A DNA stretch of 64,000 nt from Centroberyx gerrardi. Lineage: Eukaryota > Chordata > Actinopteri > Beryciformes > Berycidae. The translations under genes and the position numbers were made by a program. The stretch's first letter is position 1. Each line of letters begins with the position of its first letter. Of the stretch, positions 48,409 through 61,700 are shown piece after piece. The notes under the pieces were generated by a model. It was not told the DNA's origin. It worked only from the letters and a program-made list of their open reading frames with translations, and did not search any database. The stretch lies in the NCBI RefSeq assembly GCF_048128805.1, contig NC_135998.1:20849156-20913155 (forward strand), written 5' to 3'.

Positions 48409-51076
48409 TTACCAAGATTTCCCAATAGACTGGATGTGTTCCTTGGCCTTCATCCTCAGTGAGGCAATACTGGAGTTCCTTGGGTCGGATGAACACTGGT
48501 ATGCCGGGGGCGGGGGACACATAGAGCCTATGTGGGGCAGATGAGGGCCGTGTCCCAGGGCTGGGGAGTTGAGAAAGGAGGTAGGCAAGGAAGAGGGCAT
48601 GGATGGAGGAGGAGGGGGGGTGTAACTGCCCGGGAGGCCCTGCGACGCGCTGATGAAGCCGGGGAGTGATTGCAGGGAGGTGGAGGTGGCGATCGGGGCG
48701 GTGAGCCAGGGATCCAACTGCAGGCCGGAGCCCAGGGAGTTGGTGGGGGAGCGGCTGAAGGACAGCAAAGAGGAAGGAGTGTCCTGGAGCTTGATGGAGC
48801 TCACCTCCAGCTTCTCCTGGCGCCGCCACTTGGCCCGTCGGTTTTGGAACCACACCTGAAATTAAAGAGCAGAATATCATTTTTTTAAAATGTATTATCT
48901 AAAATCCATTATTGTGTGAAAGTGTTGAAATATTTAGAAATATGGAAGATTGAGTATGAGGGCCAGTGAAGGCTGCTGCTTTCAAGCTAAGCACTACACA
49001 TTTAATTGTATGCTATTGATGAATGATTTGTTTTTATTAATCATGACTGCTCCATTAAACAAAATATTGTGATAAATTGATTGGTCTATCAAATGTGTTT
49101 TTGACATATTTTTGATTGATTTCTGTCACCTCGATAAACCTGTGATTAAAAAAAAATAAAAAATAAAAAATAAAAAATAGAAAAGCTAAACATTCTCCAA
49201 ATGCGATTTGATTTTTTTCTTTCTCTTGGTTTAAATCCAGGCAAGTAAATAAAATCTGTTAAGAGCCGTTTACTTCCTCCTGCAACGATTCATCTAAACC
49301 TTTAAAATTTAGATCTCCAATGATCTAAACAATTTATTTAAGTAATTGTCGGATTGTGTAAGATAAAGCCATATGCTCAAATACAATAGAAAACATTTTC
49401 TTACAATTTCATATTTTTTCAGTAAATGTGAGCCCAGAGAAAGGTGAAATATGCTTATGATTTAAATCAACATTATTAAATTAATGTAGCTTAGCGTCCC
49501 TCTAAGTTTCTAATTGAGCATTCGACCTGGATGCAGTGGATGGTAAATCCGCCCAAACTCAGTTTGCCCACCTGTTTAGACTAATATAAAATCTTTAAGG
49601 ATGTAAGGTCATAGTATAGGCTAAATCATAGGCTACATGTAAACTAGGCCAATGAAGGGAAGGTCTCTGTATTTGTGAAAATGGCTTGTAATTGATTTTT
49701 GTTGTATTGGTGGAAGTAATGCCATATGATGATCACCAAATGTAGGTCATAGTTTTACGTTTTATTCATTACTATAACTGCATAAAGCCCTATAGCCTAC
49801 TGTGGTTTCACAGCCTACGCTGGTAAGAAATCCATAGGAGGAAAAAACCCCCACAACGTTTCTCTTTTAGATGGACACAAAATAAAGAGTTTTTCTCTAC
49901 CTGCACTCGGACCTCCGGCAGGTTGACCTTCAGGGCCAGCTCCTCTCTGCTGTACACGTCCGGGTAATGGGACTTTTCGAAAGCTCTCTCAAGCTCGTGG
50001 AGCTGGAAGGTGGTGAATGTGGTCCGGTTCCGACGGTGTTTCTTCTTGGGGTTTTCATCATCAGACAGTTTACCGTCTCCGTCAGGTGAGTCGGGACACA
50101 CTGGAACTTCAGAAGTGCTGGTGCAACACACACCTGCGGATCACCGTAATAGAAGAAGAGGAAGAAAAAAACATATGGTGAATATTTTGGAATACGATTC
50201 TGAGTCTATGGGCCTCAAGTTCAGGCCTTGCTTGAACCTGTACTGCACAAATGTCCATTCTTATTATTATTCTTATTATTCTTATTTACTGTCACATTCT
50301 TATTACTGTCATTAAATCTATTTTTTTTCTTTAAACAAGTGGGAAATTCTGCTAGCAGGGTGAAATAATTCCACTTGTTTCCAATTCAGTTTGACTTGTT
50401 TCAGGAATTTTCCAAAAAGTGTCAGTATCTTGAAACATAAGAGGCAGAATAAGGCAGATCATTCATTATCAATAAAAAAAAGTTAACTCATGAAAAATGT
50501 TGTGATGATTTTCATTGGAAAGAAAGATAATTATCTCACCCAGCAGGCACATTTCTTCACTTATTTCGAGAAAAATAAGATTTCAAGAAATACTTTAATA
50601 ATCGAATGGCTTGTTAAGATGTAGATTTTATTTGCAGTGTGGCCACAAAATAGCCTAAGGGTACCCCCTTAGGCTATTTTGTGGCCACACTGCGGCCACA
50701 CTGCTAACGGACATCAAAGTGATTTCGAAAGTTAGTTAGGCTTAATGGCTGCGACGGCCAAAGAGGATATTTAAAATGGGATTTAGAAAAAGCAAAATGA
50801 ATTCACTGATTTCTACTTACTGTCAAAACTTTCTGAATGATGGCCTTTCTTCATTGGGGTTACAATTACATTCCCGTTACGCGCAGTGTCTTTCACGACC
50901 GCTTTTTCTGTCATGCTGTAGGAGGCTGATTTATGAAAGATGTTGTCATCTTTAAATCCCAATATTGCCTCTATGCTGTGGACTCTGGAGGGGTTCCCCG
51001 GGCTCTGGACGAAACGCGCAGAGGGCGACAGGCGCTCGTCCATCATAACTTGGGAAGATGATCCAAGAAGCCACAT
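48409..51076 (-). CDS. rx3: Retinal homeobox protein Rx3
   Basis: Three exons: 50821-51076, 49901-50133, 48409-48855; 311 residues. The N-terminus carries the octapeptide HSIEAILGF (residues 33-41). A paired-type homeodomain spans about residues 118-177 ([20 protein letters not shown] to [15 protein letters not shown]) with Gln at homeodomain position 50. The OAR motif ([20 protein letters not shown]) closes the protein. The exon 2/3 junction splits the homeodomain at VQ|VW, as in RAX genes. [25 protein letters not shown] and the [11 protein letters not shown] region resemble teleost Rx3 rather than mammalian RAX. The product is a nuclear transcription factor for eye-field and hypothalamic identity. 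It sits between grp and cplx4, as RAX does in human. Intron 1 contains a perfect 28-bp inverted repeat. The paralogue choice (rx3) is from sequence memory. Confidence 0.95.
49147..49181. repeat. A-rich (AAAAAT)n repeat
   Basis: Four to five AAAAAT-type units in rx3 intron 2. Confidence 0.8.
50634..50693. repeat. Perfect 28-bp inverted repeat in rx3 intron 1
   Basis: Arms at 50634-50661 and 50666-50693 are exact reverse complements (GCAGTGTGGCCAC ... CCTAAGGG) around a 4-base loop TACC. Each arm also holds the palindrome GTGGCCAC. A further partial copy (GGCCACACTGC) follows at 50694-50704. Confidence 0.95.
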
Positions 51077-51361
51077 TGATTGGTGAAGTCAGAAGACTGG
51101 AAATTACACACTCCGATTTCTTCGCGGGTTTCTTGATGATGTTGAAGTTGTTCTCAATCCTCAATCCTTATTAAAGTTGCAATTCGGAAATTCAGAATCG
51201 TAGGCTGTGGTCTGTTGAGAAAAGTTGCTCAAAAACTAAACAAAACAAAAAACAAAAACAAAACAAAAAAAAACAACCACAACCATTCATTGCAAGAATA
51301 ATACCAGTGTCAACCTTCCAGACCGTCTTCCTCAGTGAATATACCGCATCTTCAGAGGGGG

Positions 51362-51369
51362 CTTTTAAA
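51362..51369 (-). promoter_or_regulatory. Possible rx3 TATA-like box
   Basis: TTTAAAAG on the minus strand about 290 bases before the rx3 ATG, next to a GC-richer stretch (51360-51520). It would give a leader of about 260 bases. Motif only. Confidence 0.25.
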
Positions 51370-52437
51370 GTAGTCCCTGGTGTAAGACCCCCTACTCATG
51401 TGGTACCCCCCACAGCACGTCAGAGAGGGGACGTCCTGCGGGATTTGCCCCTGGATTTAGGGGTAACTCACTACTTAGTAGCTGTGCGCCGAGGCACCGG
51501 TGCAAACCCTCCCTAACTCCTCTTCATCTCAAGTGCATCACCGCACAACAGTCAGTGCTGGCTCTAAACCTACTTACATAAATCTTAAAACCATCTTTCC
51601 CCTCCTCCAGATGTCATGTTCATGTTAGCCTGTGAAAAAAGAGGAGCGGGTTAAAGATTAGGCCTACAGATTAAGGTAGAACAAAATCATAATTACAAGA
51701 TTTCTTGTCAGGGCATGGATTGCAAGATGACAGCTTAATATTTAATCAAAGCATCAAGACATTATTGCCAAAATGAAGAGAAATTACATTTAGTTGAAGA
51801 ATGATATTATTTGTTTTGTAGGATGATCATATGCTGCTATTCTGCTATTACTGACCTCATGGACTGACCAGGTTCAGTTACTCAATCGATTGTTTCTTAA
51901 AGGGCCTTTAGTTTGTCAGCAGAGAAAACATAAAAAAACATACACAAAAAACTACGTTTTTAAGTTGTTATAATGAAATAGTATATTATACATCCATTTT
52001 CACATATTTCATGAAAAACTGAAATACATTTAATATAGGCTCATAATCATTGCCCAATCAAATAATAGGCTATTAAGTATTCAGAATGGTGTTTGTGTTT
52101 GAACCAGACCAAACTGGGAGGACAGAGTTGCTTTTACTAAACCAACTGACTTGATCACCACTAAGTGGCCTGAGGAACAGTTTGTTGTAGGTGTTATTTG
52201 TTCTGCAAATTAGTCTCAAATAAGATGAAAAAAATGTCCAGACTTTGACAATGTTGAGCTATAAACATGTGTAACTAACACTAAACAAAGATTGACAGCA
52301 GTTCAGTAATCCTTAGACCCCATACTGCTTAAGGGGATTACATTATTTTACTCAAAAGCATTAAAACCCCTAAAACTATTTAGCTTTTCCTAATTACAGA
52401 AGGTGACATTATCCTTTGTTTGCCTAAGGGAGAGAGA

Positions 52438-52509
<72 letters not shown>

Positions 52510-52838
52510 GAAATGCTAACTACACACCTTTTTAATATTAACACCAAAGGTTTTTGCATATGGAAAGCACACGTTCCTTTTAACAGCTTTTTTATTTAAA
52601 GTTTTTCTCTTAATTTGTTGTTGTTGTTTTATTCTAATCATGTCCAGAGTGAAGACTGTGGATTGAGGGTCTGAATACAATGGAGGACCACTAAATCCTG
52701 CTTTATTCAGTTCCAGGAACTGCATTACTGTAGTGATTGTTCAAGTGCTTATAGTTGTTACAGCATTGCTTTTTTTTTTTTTTTTTTAAAGACCACTCAG
52801 TGCTATTGTGCATAGTAGTCTATGTGTGATAAATAGAC

Positions 52839-52901
<63 letters not shown>

Positions 52902-54985
52902 ATATCATTACACTTGAGCTGTTTCTTAGGTTGTCTATCTTATTGAAAAGGCTTTTGGGCTCTGCCTATCGTACCAGACTGAATACCAGGAACTGTGGAA
53001 AAAGAACATTGAACTGAACAGCTGAACATTCAATTTCTTTCTCATTACTACAATACTCAGCCAGTTGGCCTTGAATGTCATGTAGAGGTTGAAGCTTCTG
53101 TTTAGGTATAATGCCAAGTAAAGTCTTGTGTTGACAATACTAATAAAGAGGAGACTAAAAGAAATTTCTTGCAGATTTCATTAATTTAAAACTGTTGTTG
53201 TCGTCCCACTCCTCTAAGGATGTGAGAGCATCTATGAGAACTATACAAGCTTTCACCTGAATCTTGTGTATGGGACTGCTCAGTCACTCATCTTGACAGT
53301 GAAAGAATGTCTTCAATCCAATTAATTTAAATGAAAACCCAGCCAAAGCCAGTATTTGGCTTTGGTTGTGCTTCAATATGACACCCTTTGTGGAAACAAT
53401 GTTTTGTCCACATATTGAAGCACCTTAAAGGGGCATTAGGTAATCTATGACTTCTATCACCCTCTATTGGTGATGAGTAGGAATTGCAACAACATTGAGA
53501 GAATCTTTCTCCTATACAGGAGTCTCTGGCATAGAGACACCCCCCCCTTCCCCTCCCCTTGAGTGATGGTGGCCTATAATTCACACAAACAATAAAGTAA
53601 TATTTTACATTACAGACGATTAAGCTAGCTAATTCGAGCATGTGTGTGTAGTATGGGACGTATTACCATTTTAATTCCTAGTTAAGCAGCCCCACAATTT
53701 TTTGGAGAATCAAGAGACTTTGCATAACCAAATATGTCTTGGATGGGGATTCTTTGTGTATTTTGTTGCTTACTTGAAGAAGAATATAGAAGGCGGTGAG
53801 AGTAACCTTGCTGCCAGCTCCACTACAATTTCTAGAATTGCTGCACACCGACCTTGCAATGAAAGCTTTGTGATGGACTTGGTGAATGAAAAGAATAAAG
53901 AAGGAAATCTAAAAAAGCAGTCAAGATGTACTGCTCTATGAGATTTAAGATATTGCAAGACTAAAAATTGTACTGTGATATGTTCCTCTGGTGAGAGACA
54001 GAGAGAGAGAAGGGCATGGACTGACAACCTTGCTATGCTGATCCTATTAGCTAGTAATCTCCAGACCTTACAAATCCGCAGCCTTTTAAACTTGGGCTCA
54101 CGTGAAACTCCAAACATTGAGGATTCCTTCCTCCCCCCCCCTTCTGCCTAATCATCCCAAGCAAATGTTTGAATAATGCCCAATTAAATTAAGACCCATT
54201 TCTTCATTCACTTTATCAGCCCCTATTCAAGTAGTTGGGATTTGATCCTAGTTGCTTAATCTTCATGTTTGATGGCTATCTAACAGAATTTCCCCTGAAT
54301 TCTGAATTGTCAATTTAGGTGAAGTTCATCATCAGACAGCCATTAAGCTTCTGAAATGTAATCAGTGGTGATTTTATCGAAACAGCCCCACACAGTGACA
54401 TTATAGTTAATAAGGATAACAAGGTCTCCATGGGTCTTTTCCCAATCCAGGAACTTTCCCATATAGTTCTAATTAATGATAATAGACTTGCACATGAATC
54501 ATCCTAAAGACAACAAAAGTTTGAATTAAGATGTTTGTGTTATGCTGCAGAAAGCAGCTTTATAGCTTCAGCTTCGGTAAGGCATACCATTCAACCTTCA
54601 CAACACAAACTGACATTGTATGTATTCAATAGACACCTTTATTTTAACAATCCATTTGTATTCTCAATTTGAAATACTTCCATATATTTGTCAGTGTTTA
54701 TGTACAGCGTTTTTATTTATGGAATAAAAACATACAGTGTTTCCAAATTATGATTTGTGCAAATCTGCAAATGTTTGATCTCTGCCAGGCTCAACTGCTT
54801 TTAATGATTATTAGGATAGAAGTGGTCAAGCTTCTAAGAGTATGTGGAGTAGTCTGCAAAACATGTACACATTTTATTGACAATTACTGCCAATATTTGA
54901 AGTCAACCATCTCATAAGACTTGTCAAGATTGTCAGCCTTGTAATAACACAGAAAGGGAAAAAAAACCCCATCTAAATATCATCA
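51370..54985. other. Intergenic region between rx3 and cplx4
   Basis: It holds the rx3 upstream region (51.4-52.1 kb), a repeat copy with GA tracts (52.1-52.9 kb) and unremarkable AT-rich sequence. No coding exon was recognised. Confidence 0.55.
52101..52901. repeat. Interspersed repeat ending in (GA)n, copy 2
   Basis: It matches the 4977-5302 repeat in ordered blocks (GTAGGTGTTATTTGTTCTGC at about 52180; GAAGACTGTGG at about 52650; CAGTGCTATTGTG at about 52798) in the same orientation. Internal sequence missing from copy 1 includes a (GA)n run at 52429-52501. The 3' end is a second (GA)n run at 52842-52900, where copy 1 has (GATA)n. Confidence 0.6.
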
Positions 54986-54991
54986 TTTATT
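54986..54991 (-). terminator. cplx4 polyadenylation signal candidate
   Basis: AATAAA on the minus strand about 780 bases after the cplx4 stop codon. Confidence 0.35.
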
Positions 54992-55769
54992 CAGACACCA
55001 CATACAAAAAAAAAATCTAGAATAACATCAACAAACCAAAAGGAGCGGGGGAAGGGGCATTGAAACAAATAACTTAGACAAGATTGTGTGGGTTTTTACC
55101 AAGACTTGCTTGTTATTTCTTTGACTGAGCAAAACACTTTTAGAAGACCAGACTGACTCATTTTACAACAAACAAAGAAAAAAAAATGAAAATTATATTA
55201 AGAATCATGAACATTTTGAAATCGATTGTGTCTTGTGACCATGTGAGAGAGTTGTGGAAAGAAATAAACAATATAACTTGGCTAGGAATGTTCCAGGAAA
55301 ATCAGGCCTGGCGTTCTGTGGACAGGATCACGTCTCTACATATTTTCTCTAAAAGAGATGGTCATGAGGGAGAGACACCCTGGACGTGATTCAATCCAGG
55401 AATTGTTAGTTGATCGTAATGTTAAGTTGAAAAGTAGGCTACTTCCCATACAGTAACAGGGGGACAGGGGAACAGCTATAGCCTTTGTGGGAGTAGATGC
55501 AAAGTGGTAGCAGCAATAATATAATACTGTGCTATGGCTGTGCTAAAGGTTTTGGTACTGGAAGATTATTTGCCTTTTTCATGTTTATAATAAAAGTGAA
55601 TACTTTGTAGGCATACTACAGTGTAACTGAATCCCAGACCTTTTAACAGCTTGGCCTGTAGATTCCCAGAAAGCGTTGGAATTGTATATTTTCTTGTGTT
55701 ATCCCCTTTCTTTTCCCTTTCCTTTCTTTTCTTCTTCATTATTTAAAAACGGACGCCTTCGCTGCCTGT

Positions 55770-58700
55770 TCACATGACGGTGCACTTCTCCTCTGCCTTG
55801 GTCTTCAACTCGGTGACAGTAGCTGAGGCCTTCTCCTTGAGCTGGTCCATGTCCATGTTCTGCAAGTTTTGCATCTGGCCCAGGATGGAGTCCTTGCCCT
55901 CCTCCTCTGTGGCATCCTCGTCCACCATCTTGAGGAGCTCCTCTGGCACATCCACATCATCCCCAGCCATCTCGATCATGTTCTCATCCTGCTCGCTCTG
56001 TGGATGACAACATCGGAGACAAAACGTGGTCAGAACCCAGCTAGGCATACAGTAGGTGTAGCCAGAGAGATATATTACAGAGGCTATTACATTAAATCTG
56101 ATTATTAGCAAAATCTTTACAAACAGATAGAATATTGAGACGTTTTTAGTCTAATGAGTCTTACAGCCAAACTATTTTAAAGAGTTTTTAATAATTTCTC
56201 ATCTAGAACGTGGACATGTTATTGTATATTTAATATTTTAGCCTAAGAGAATAATGCATATGAAAACGATGTCTATATTCTAAAGGATGGAGTAGGCTGG
56301 TGGGTATTTTTTTCTTTTCAAACCTCTTAGATTTAAAGAGAGTGTTCAGTCGATGCTGCATAATGTCACTTCACTGACAGACCTTATAGACTTTCTATGT
56401 ACTACACAAGAGAGAAGGCACATTTTGTTTTCCCTGTTTATAACTACAGTAGGTCTGTATGTTATGGTATTGAATTATCATTTTCAGAAGTAAACAACCT
56501 GAAGGCTGACATGAGAGCTTTTGATATGATTAGCTGATCTCACATTTGCCAAACTTCCACATTGTTGTAGACATACCTAATTTATCAACCTTGGTTTATC
56601 AGAGGATAGTTTATATCTGAGTTGATTTAAGTATAAAACTAGAAAAAAAAACAACCTGTTGACTGTGTTTTGAATAATCATATTTCCCTGCTTCAACCTC
56701 AGTTTAGTTTTGCTATAACATTCAAAACCTTTAAAGCACATCAGGCTGGGTTCAGCAAAGAAGAAAAGTATTATTCAATAAAATATTCAAATTCAATTCA
56801 ATTTACAAACAAACAAATAGATGTAGCTCTAGGATCTAGCTTAATCCACGTCCCAGTAATTGCATTCTAGAAGACATTCTGCATTCTATTTTCAATATTT
56901 TTGTGAAGCAGAGATGAGTCTCCTTTTGACATTATATCTTCATTTCCTCAATATTGTGGTGTTACATTATAGGAATACTAAATTCGATGACGTTTGAACA
57001 TAAACCTAACCACTAAATATCTGGAACACTCATGCAACGCAGACTGTGCTGTGACTACTTTAACTTCAATCTGTGGGATTATCTGAGAACTGCTTTAGCC
57101 TTTCCTCTCTGAATCCTAACGATGGTCTAAAGATATCTTCTATAGCGTTGCACGAGACCCTAATTCCATTAGACTATCAGCACCAACTCCTCTTCAAATA
57201 CTTGAACTACTGAATATATTACTACATATATTCAAGTCATTATGTACCACCACCCCAGTTAAAACAAAGCAGTCAACAGAACAGGATATCTTTAGATTTC
57301 TTATATATTTATCTTTCTTTTGGCACTCTAGGTTGCCATGGTGAAAATACACACATGGTCCCAATAAAGACACATCATACACAGTAGCCTTTGTTATATT
57401 ATCTTTTCAAGATGGCATGGTATGCAATTAAGGAAAGTAATTAGATTTATTCATATTTTTCCTGCCATTTGTCCTCAAGGTTTATGTGTGGTTTCAGACA
57501 AACACAGAAAGGAAATGCAGCTATTGTCTAATAGAGAACACTGAACAATTGAGTGTCTATTGCATGCAACAGTGAGCAATGCCGGCAGCAACCATGGTTA
57601 CCACTGCATTCAACTTTACATCGTATTAGAAAACCCACAATTCATATCCCCTTTGCTATTTTACAATAAAAAAAAACATGCTATTTGTTAATAGCATGTT
57701 TTCACCACAAGATTGATTTATGGGATTTAAACGGTGACTATTATGAATCATCTGCAAATGGTTTAAATATAATCCCAACACACCTTTTTTGCTCCTTCCA
57801 TTGCAGCTACTTTAACTTTTCCCCGATGTAAGAATCCTTCACAATCCTGGAATCATTCAGTTTACATCCGCTAAAGTAGATGTGGTCCCTTCTTAAAGTC
57901 AGTTCACACTGCCTTACGTTGCCTAATGAGCCTGGGACACCTGCTCAGTGGCATTTGGCTTTGTAAGACTCAAGGTGCAACATGGGACACGTAAAGTCTT
58001 CAGGACTGTTACTGAACATCTTGCTCCCTAATCTGTTGGCATGGCTTCCACCTCCTGTTGTCCAAGCTAGAACCACCAAGTACTGCTGCTGAACGGATAA
58101 AGACAACTTCCACCAAGCATGAAGCAGCTATTTGTTCTTCTACCTGCCCAGGCACTATGAGGGTTAAAGGACAATAAGCTCAGTAGTCAATCCTGCATTT
58201 TCTGCATTGAAGGGGAAAGTGCATGTCAATTATTTTGACCAGTCCTTGTTAAATGATTAAAAAGATGAATCAATTTAAATAAAGAATACAAATTACAACA
58301 CTTTTACACGGACTGCATTTTAACTGTCAAAATGTCATTATCTGTGTCTGTTTTCAAAAAGAGCTTAAGGCAGCAGTTGCTGCTAAAATATGTTTAAGCT
58401 TGAATACCCTGAACGGCTGGGGACTTCTAAACTAGTTACTCTACTTCCGAAATCCATTCAAATTGTACTGTTATTTCCACTTGCCATATGTCTCTACTTA
58501 TTGTATCTTACCTATTTAATCAAAGTTTAGACTGATGGAATAAATGTCTTAGGACCATTTAGTAGTACTTTTTAGGGTCTTAGGTTAGTCTTAGGTGTTT
58601 TGTAGGTTGTAAGTGTTACTGTATAATACATGCACTTTTTCAAATCTAGACGTGTTAGTAAACATATATTTTAAATACTATCTGCTTAGTGTCTGGGCTC

Positions 58701-61700
58701 CTATTCTCAAGCTTCAGATAGCTTATCAGGGTGTCCCATTTCACATGTCTCCATTATGTCTCATATATGATTGTACTTGTATTTTAACTGATTTGTGAAT
58801 AAAACTGAACTGAACTGAACTGAACTGAACTGTCCTGTGTGCAACCGTTCCACAGCTGATTTTGGAGTTATATTTAAGTTGCAGCCAATCATGCTGCTGC
58901 TGTGTTTCCGCTGAAGAAAGTCACTTGTGGTACTGAAGTGAACCAAAAATATATATTACTCTACAAATGTTGCATTACAAACCTACTTACCTTTGGCAGC
59001 CGGTACTTATCTCTGAGGCAAACTCTGAGTGTTGCCCTCTCTGCCTTCTTGTGCAAGAAATCTGCATCTCTCTCCATCCTGAAATACAGAAATAATAAAC
59101 ATTACTTGCACAATAACTTTTATTGTTGGTCATGAAAACATCTCCAACAGGTTACACTAAATGCACAGTGAAGAATGTTATTGTTTTGAATTGTTTTAAT
59201 GAAGAATACAAACAGGAAAGCAGCAAGCTATGACCTGGATGTTAATGACCTCTTGGGTAAACACGTTTTAAAAAGAAAAGCTATCCATGTCTAGACTATG
59301 TAATCTCAGTGATTGGTTTTTCATTGGAGTGATCATGTGTATTATATGTTTTGTTTTCTATTAATCTATCTGGAGTGGTGAACAGCTACATTTTGACAAG
59401 TCCAAGTAGTAGAAAACTCTTTTTTTGTCAAAAGTCGGACCTTATTTCATTTTCCTGGGCATGTATGTGTAGATGTGTGCACAGTCATAGTCAACACATA
59501 ATCAACATTAGAAGTTCTATCTTTGTGAATCATGTTAAAATCTAGTGGAGTAAGAAGTTAATCCATATTTAAAAAATGCAGTTACACATTTTGAGTCCAA
59601 TAATTTGAAACTTGGTACACATGTATAGCTGAACTTGCTCTACAAATTTGTCAAAGGATCATCAGTGGAGGATCAATGTATCAGTGGCTGGATCCATTAT
59701 TATGGATTTTTCAACATTTTGAGTTTCCAGAAAAAATGCTATTTGCCTATGGATTCTTTCATTTTTCCTCATATCCACACCACGGTACACATCATTAACA
59801 GTTTGACATGCATAAATGGTATATAAAGCGGTCCAACAACATGGTCACCATGGTCACCATAGCTTATCACAATATTGCCCGTAACTCCACAACACTTTGT
59901 CCAATTGTCATGAAGCTTGGCACCTAGGTATCATATAGGAAACCATGTCTGCTGATGCATTTTAAACTCAGGCGGTGGGAGCTCAATCAAGTTTCATGGA
60001 ATTTGAAACATATTTCTAGAGCCAAATATTAGTCAAAATAAAAAAAAGTTACATTGGTGTGAGTTCATATGGCCCCTATCACAAAATGTCTTTTAAGTCA
60101 TGGTGGTTTTGGGCTTGGACTATATATATCCTTCCAAAATTCGTATAGACATTGGGACCTCTATTTTGAACATGCATGCCTATTTTTATGCATGGATTGT
60201 GAGGGTTTTTGCAATTGTAGGTGTGTTGCAGTCTACTAAGTATCTTGTTTTACTTGAAATCAATAGAGTTTAATGAAAAGCTCTTGCCTTGTTTGAAAGC
60301 CCATTAGGATTTGATGTTTAACAGGGTTATTTTACAAGGTAGCAGAAGATACTTATATATAATATAATATAATCCATTATATGTTATTTGCTTAAAACTG
60401 TAATCTGTAATGTAATCTACAACATGTCTCTACCTCAGTGATGTAAAATGTTTACTTTCAGTTACTTCTGTATTACTTTACCTCCTTTAGGTCCATAGAA
60501 TAAAAAAGTTGAACTGAGACTGTATTCTAAGTTACACAACAAATTGAATATCATCATGATATAAATGTTAGCAACATCTATAGCCAACACAGACCATTAT
60601 TTCAAGATGTCAAATATATTAGATTATTAGATATAATCTCAAAAAGTATTTTCCTTTTAAACATGCTTCTGAGTTATTAAAGCTCATGTATTAAAAGCAT
60701 CTGTAATCCAATTACTGCTTTTCAGTACCATTTATGAGAGTCTGCATTTTCCTGTATTTTCAAGGAGAGACTCGTGCCTTTTCCCTCAGCCAATTAAAGA
60801 TGGGGATTATTAGGCCAGATTGAGTGAGGCAGATTTGAGATCAGGCCAAGATACCACAGCTTGCACTGTACTGAAATAACAATGTAATGTACTGAGGCCG
60901 TAGGGTTGTTAAACATGTTCAACTGGACTGACTGTATACTTGGACAGATTTTAAATGTCAGCATATAGTCGCAATCTATTATGTTTATTTTCCATCACAT
61001 ATTTTGTTTGCATCAAGAATTAAAGTAGTAGATCTGACATTGTTGCTAGAAATGTCAATTTTTGGAGGACGTTGTCATTTTGAAACAAATGAATACATGT
61101 CCCAAACAGCAGAGTAGAGGCTGGACAAATCTTGTTATGTAATTCATGCTGACTGGGTCTGATGGTGAGGAATCTTCTGTGGATTACCACAGTCAAAATT
61201 CACATTTGACAAAAAAAATAAATGTTCCCCACTTTTCTCAAAATGGAATTTAGGGTGGATTACTTAAAATATGCAAAATGTGATTTGATAATGATTTGAT
61301 ATTTTCCACCCAAACATAATTTATTTAGAGAATAGCACTTTAAATCATATTGTTGTCAAGTGAACATTTCATTACTTATATTTATGTTTTGGTGAAAGGA
61401 GCTTTGTACAGGAAAAACTGACCATACTCTACTGTACTACAAAAGGAGGAGTTATAAACATTTATCAAAATAGTTTTCATTGATCTTCCACAGATGTATA
61501 TATATCTATATAACAACTAAATAGTTGTGTATAAAGAAAGTGAAAACTATATCCTTTTATTTAATTGTGCAAGTATGTGCAAACACTGTAATTTAATCTT
61601 TAACAAATTGTTTTCCTTTACACAACCAAGGATACAGGGAACCAGATTGCTTTTTATCATCTTGGGTCAAACACTGGAACATTTACTCCTATAAAACCCT

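Noticed and set aside
48389..48880. 163-codon minus-strand and 68-72-codon plus-strand frames over the last rx3 exon
   Set aside because: Alternative frames of the GC-rich, proline-rich rx3 exon 3; the 48409-48855 frame carries the homeodomain end and OAR motif.
50952..51164. Possible upstream frame overlapping the rx3 start
   Set aside because: It begins at a TTG, not an ATG, on checking the bases, so there is no evidence for a uORF.
53420..53720. Possible MITE (CTTAAAGGGGCATTAGGTAA region)
   Set aside because: It looks like a dispersed fish repeat, but no terminal inverted repeats or target duplications were found.
59580..60130. Possible interspersed repeat in cplx4 intron 1 (AACTTGGTACACATG, TGTCATGAAGCTTGGCACC)
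   Set aside because: The phrases recall a known repeat type, but boundaries and copies cannot be shown here.
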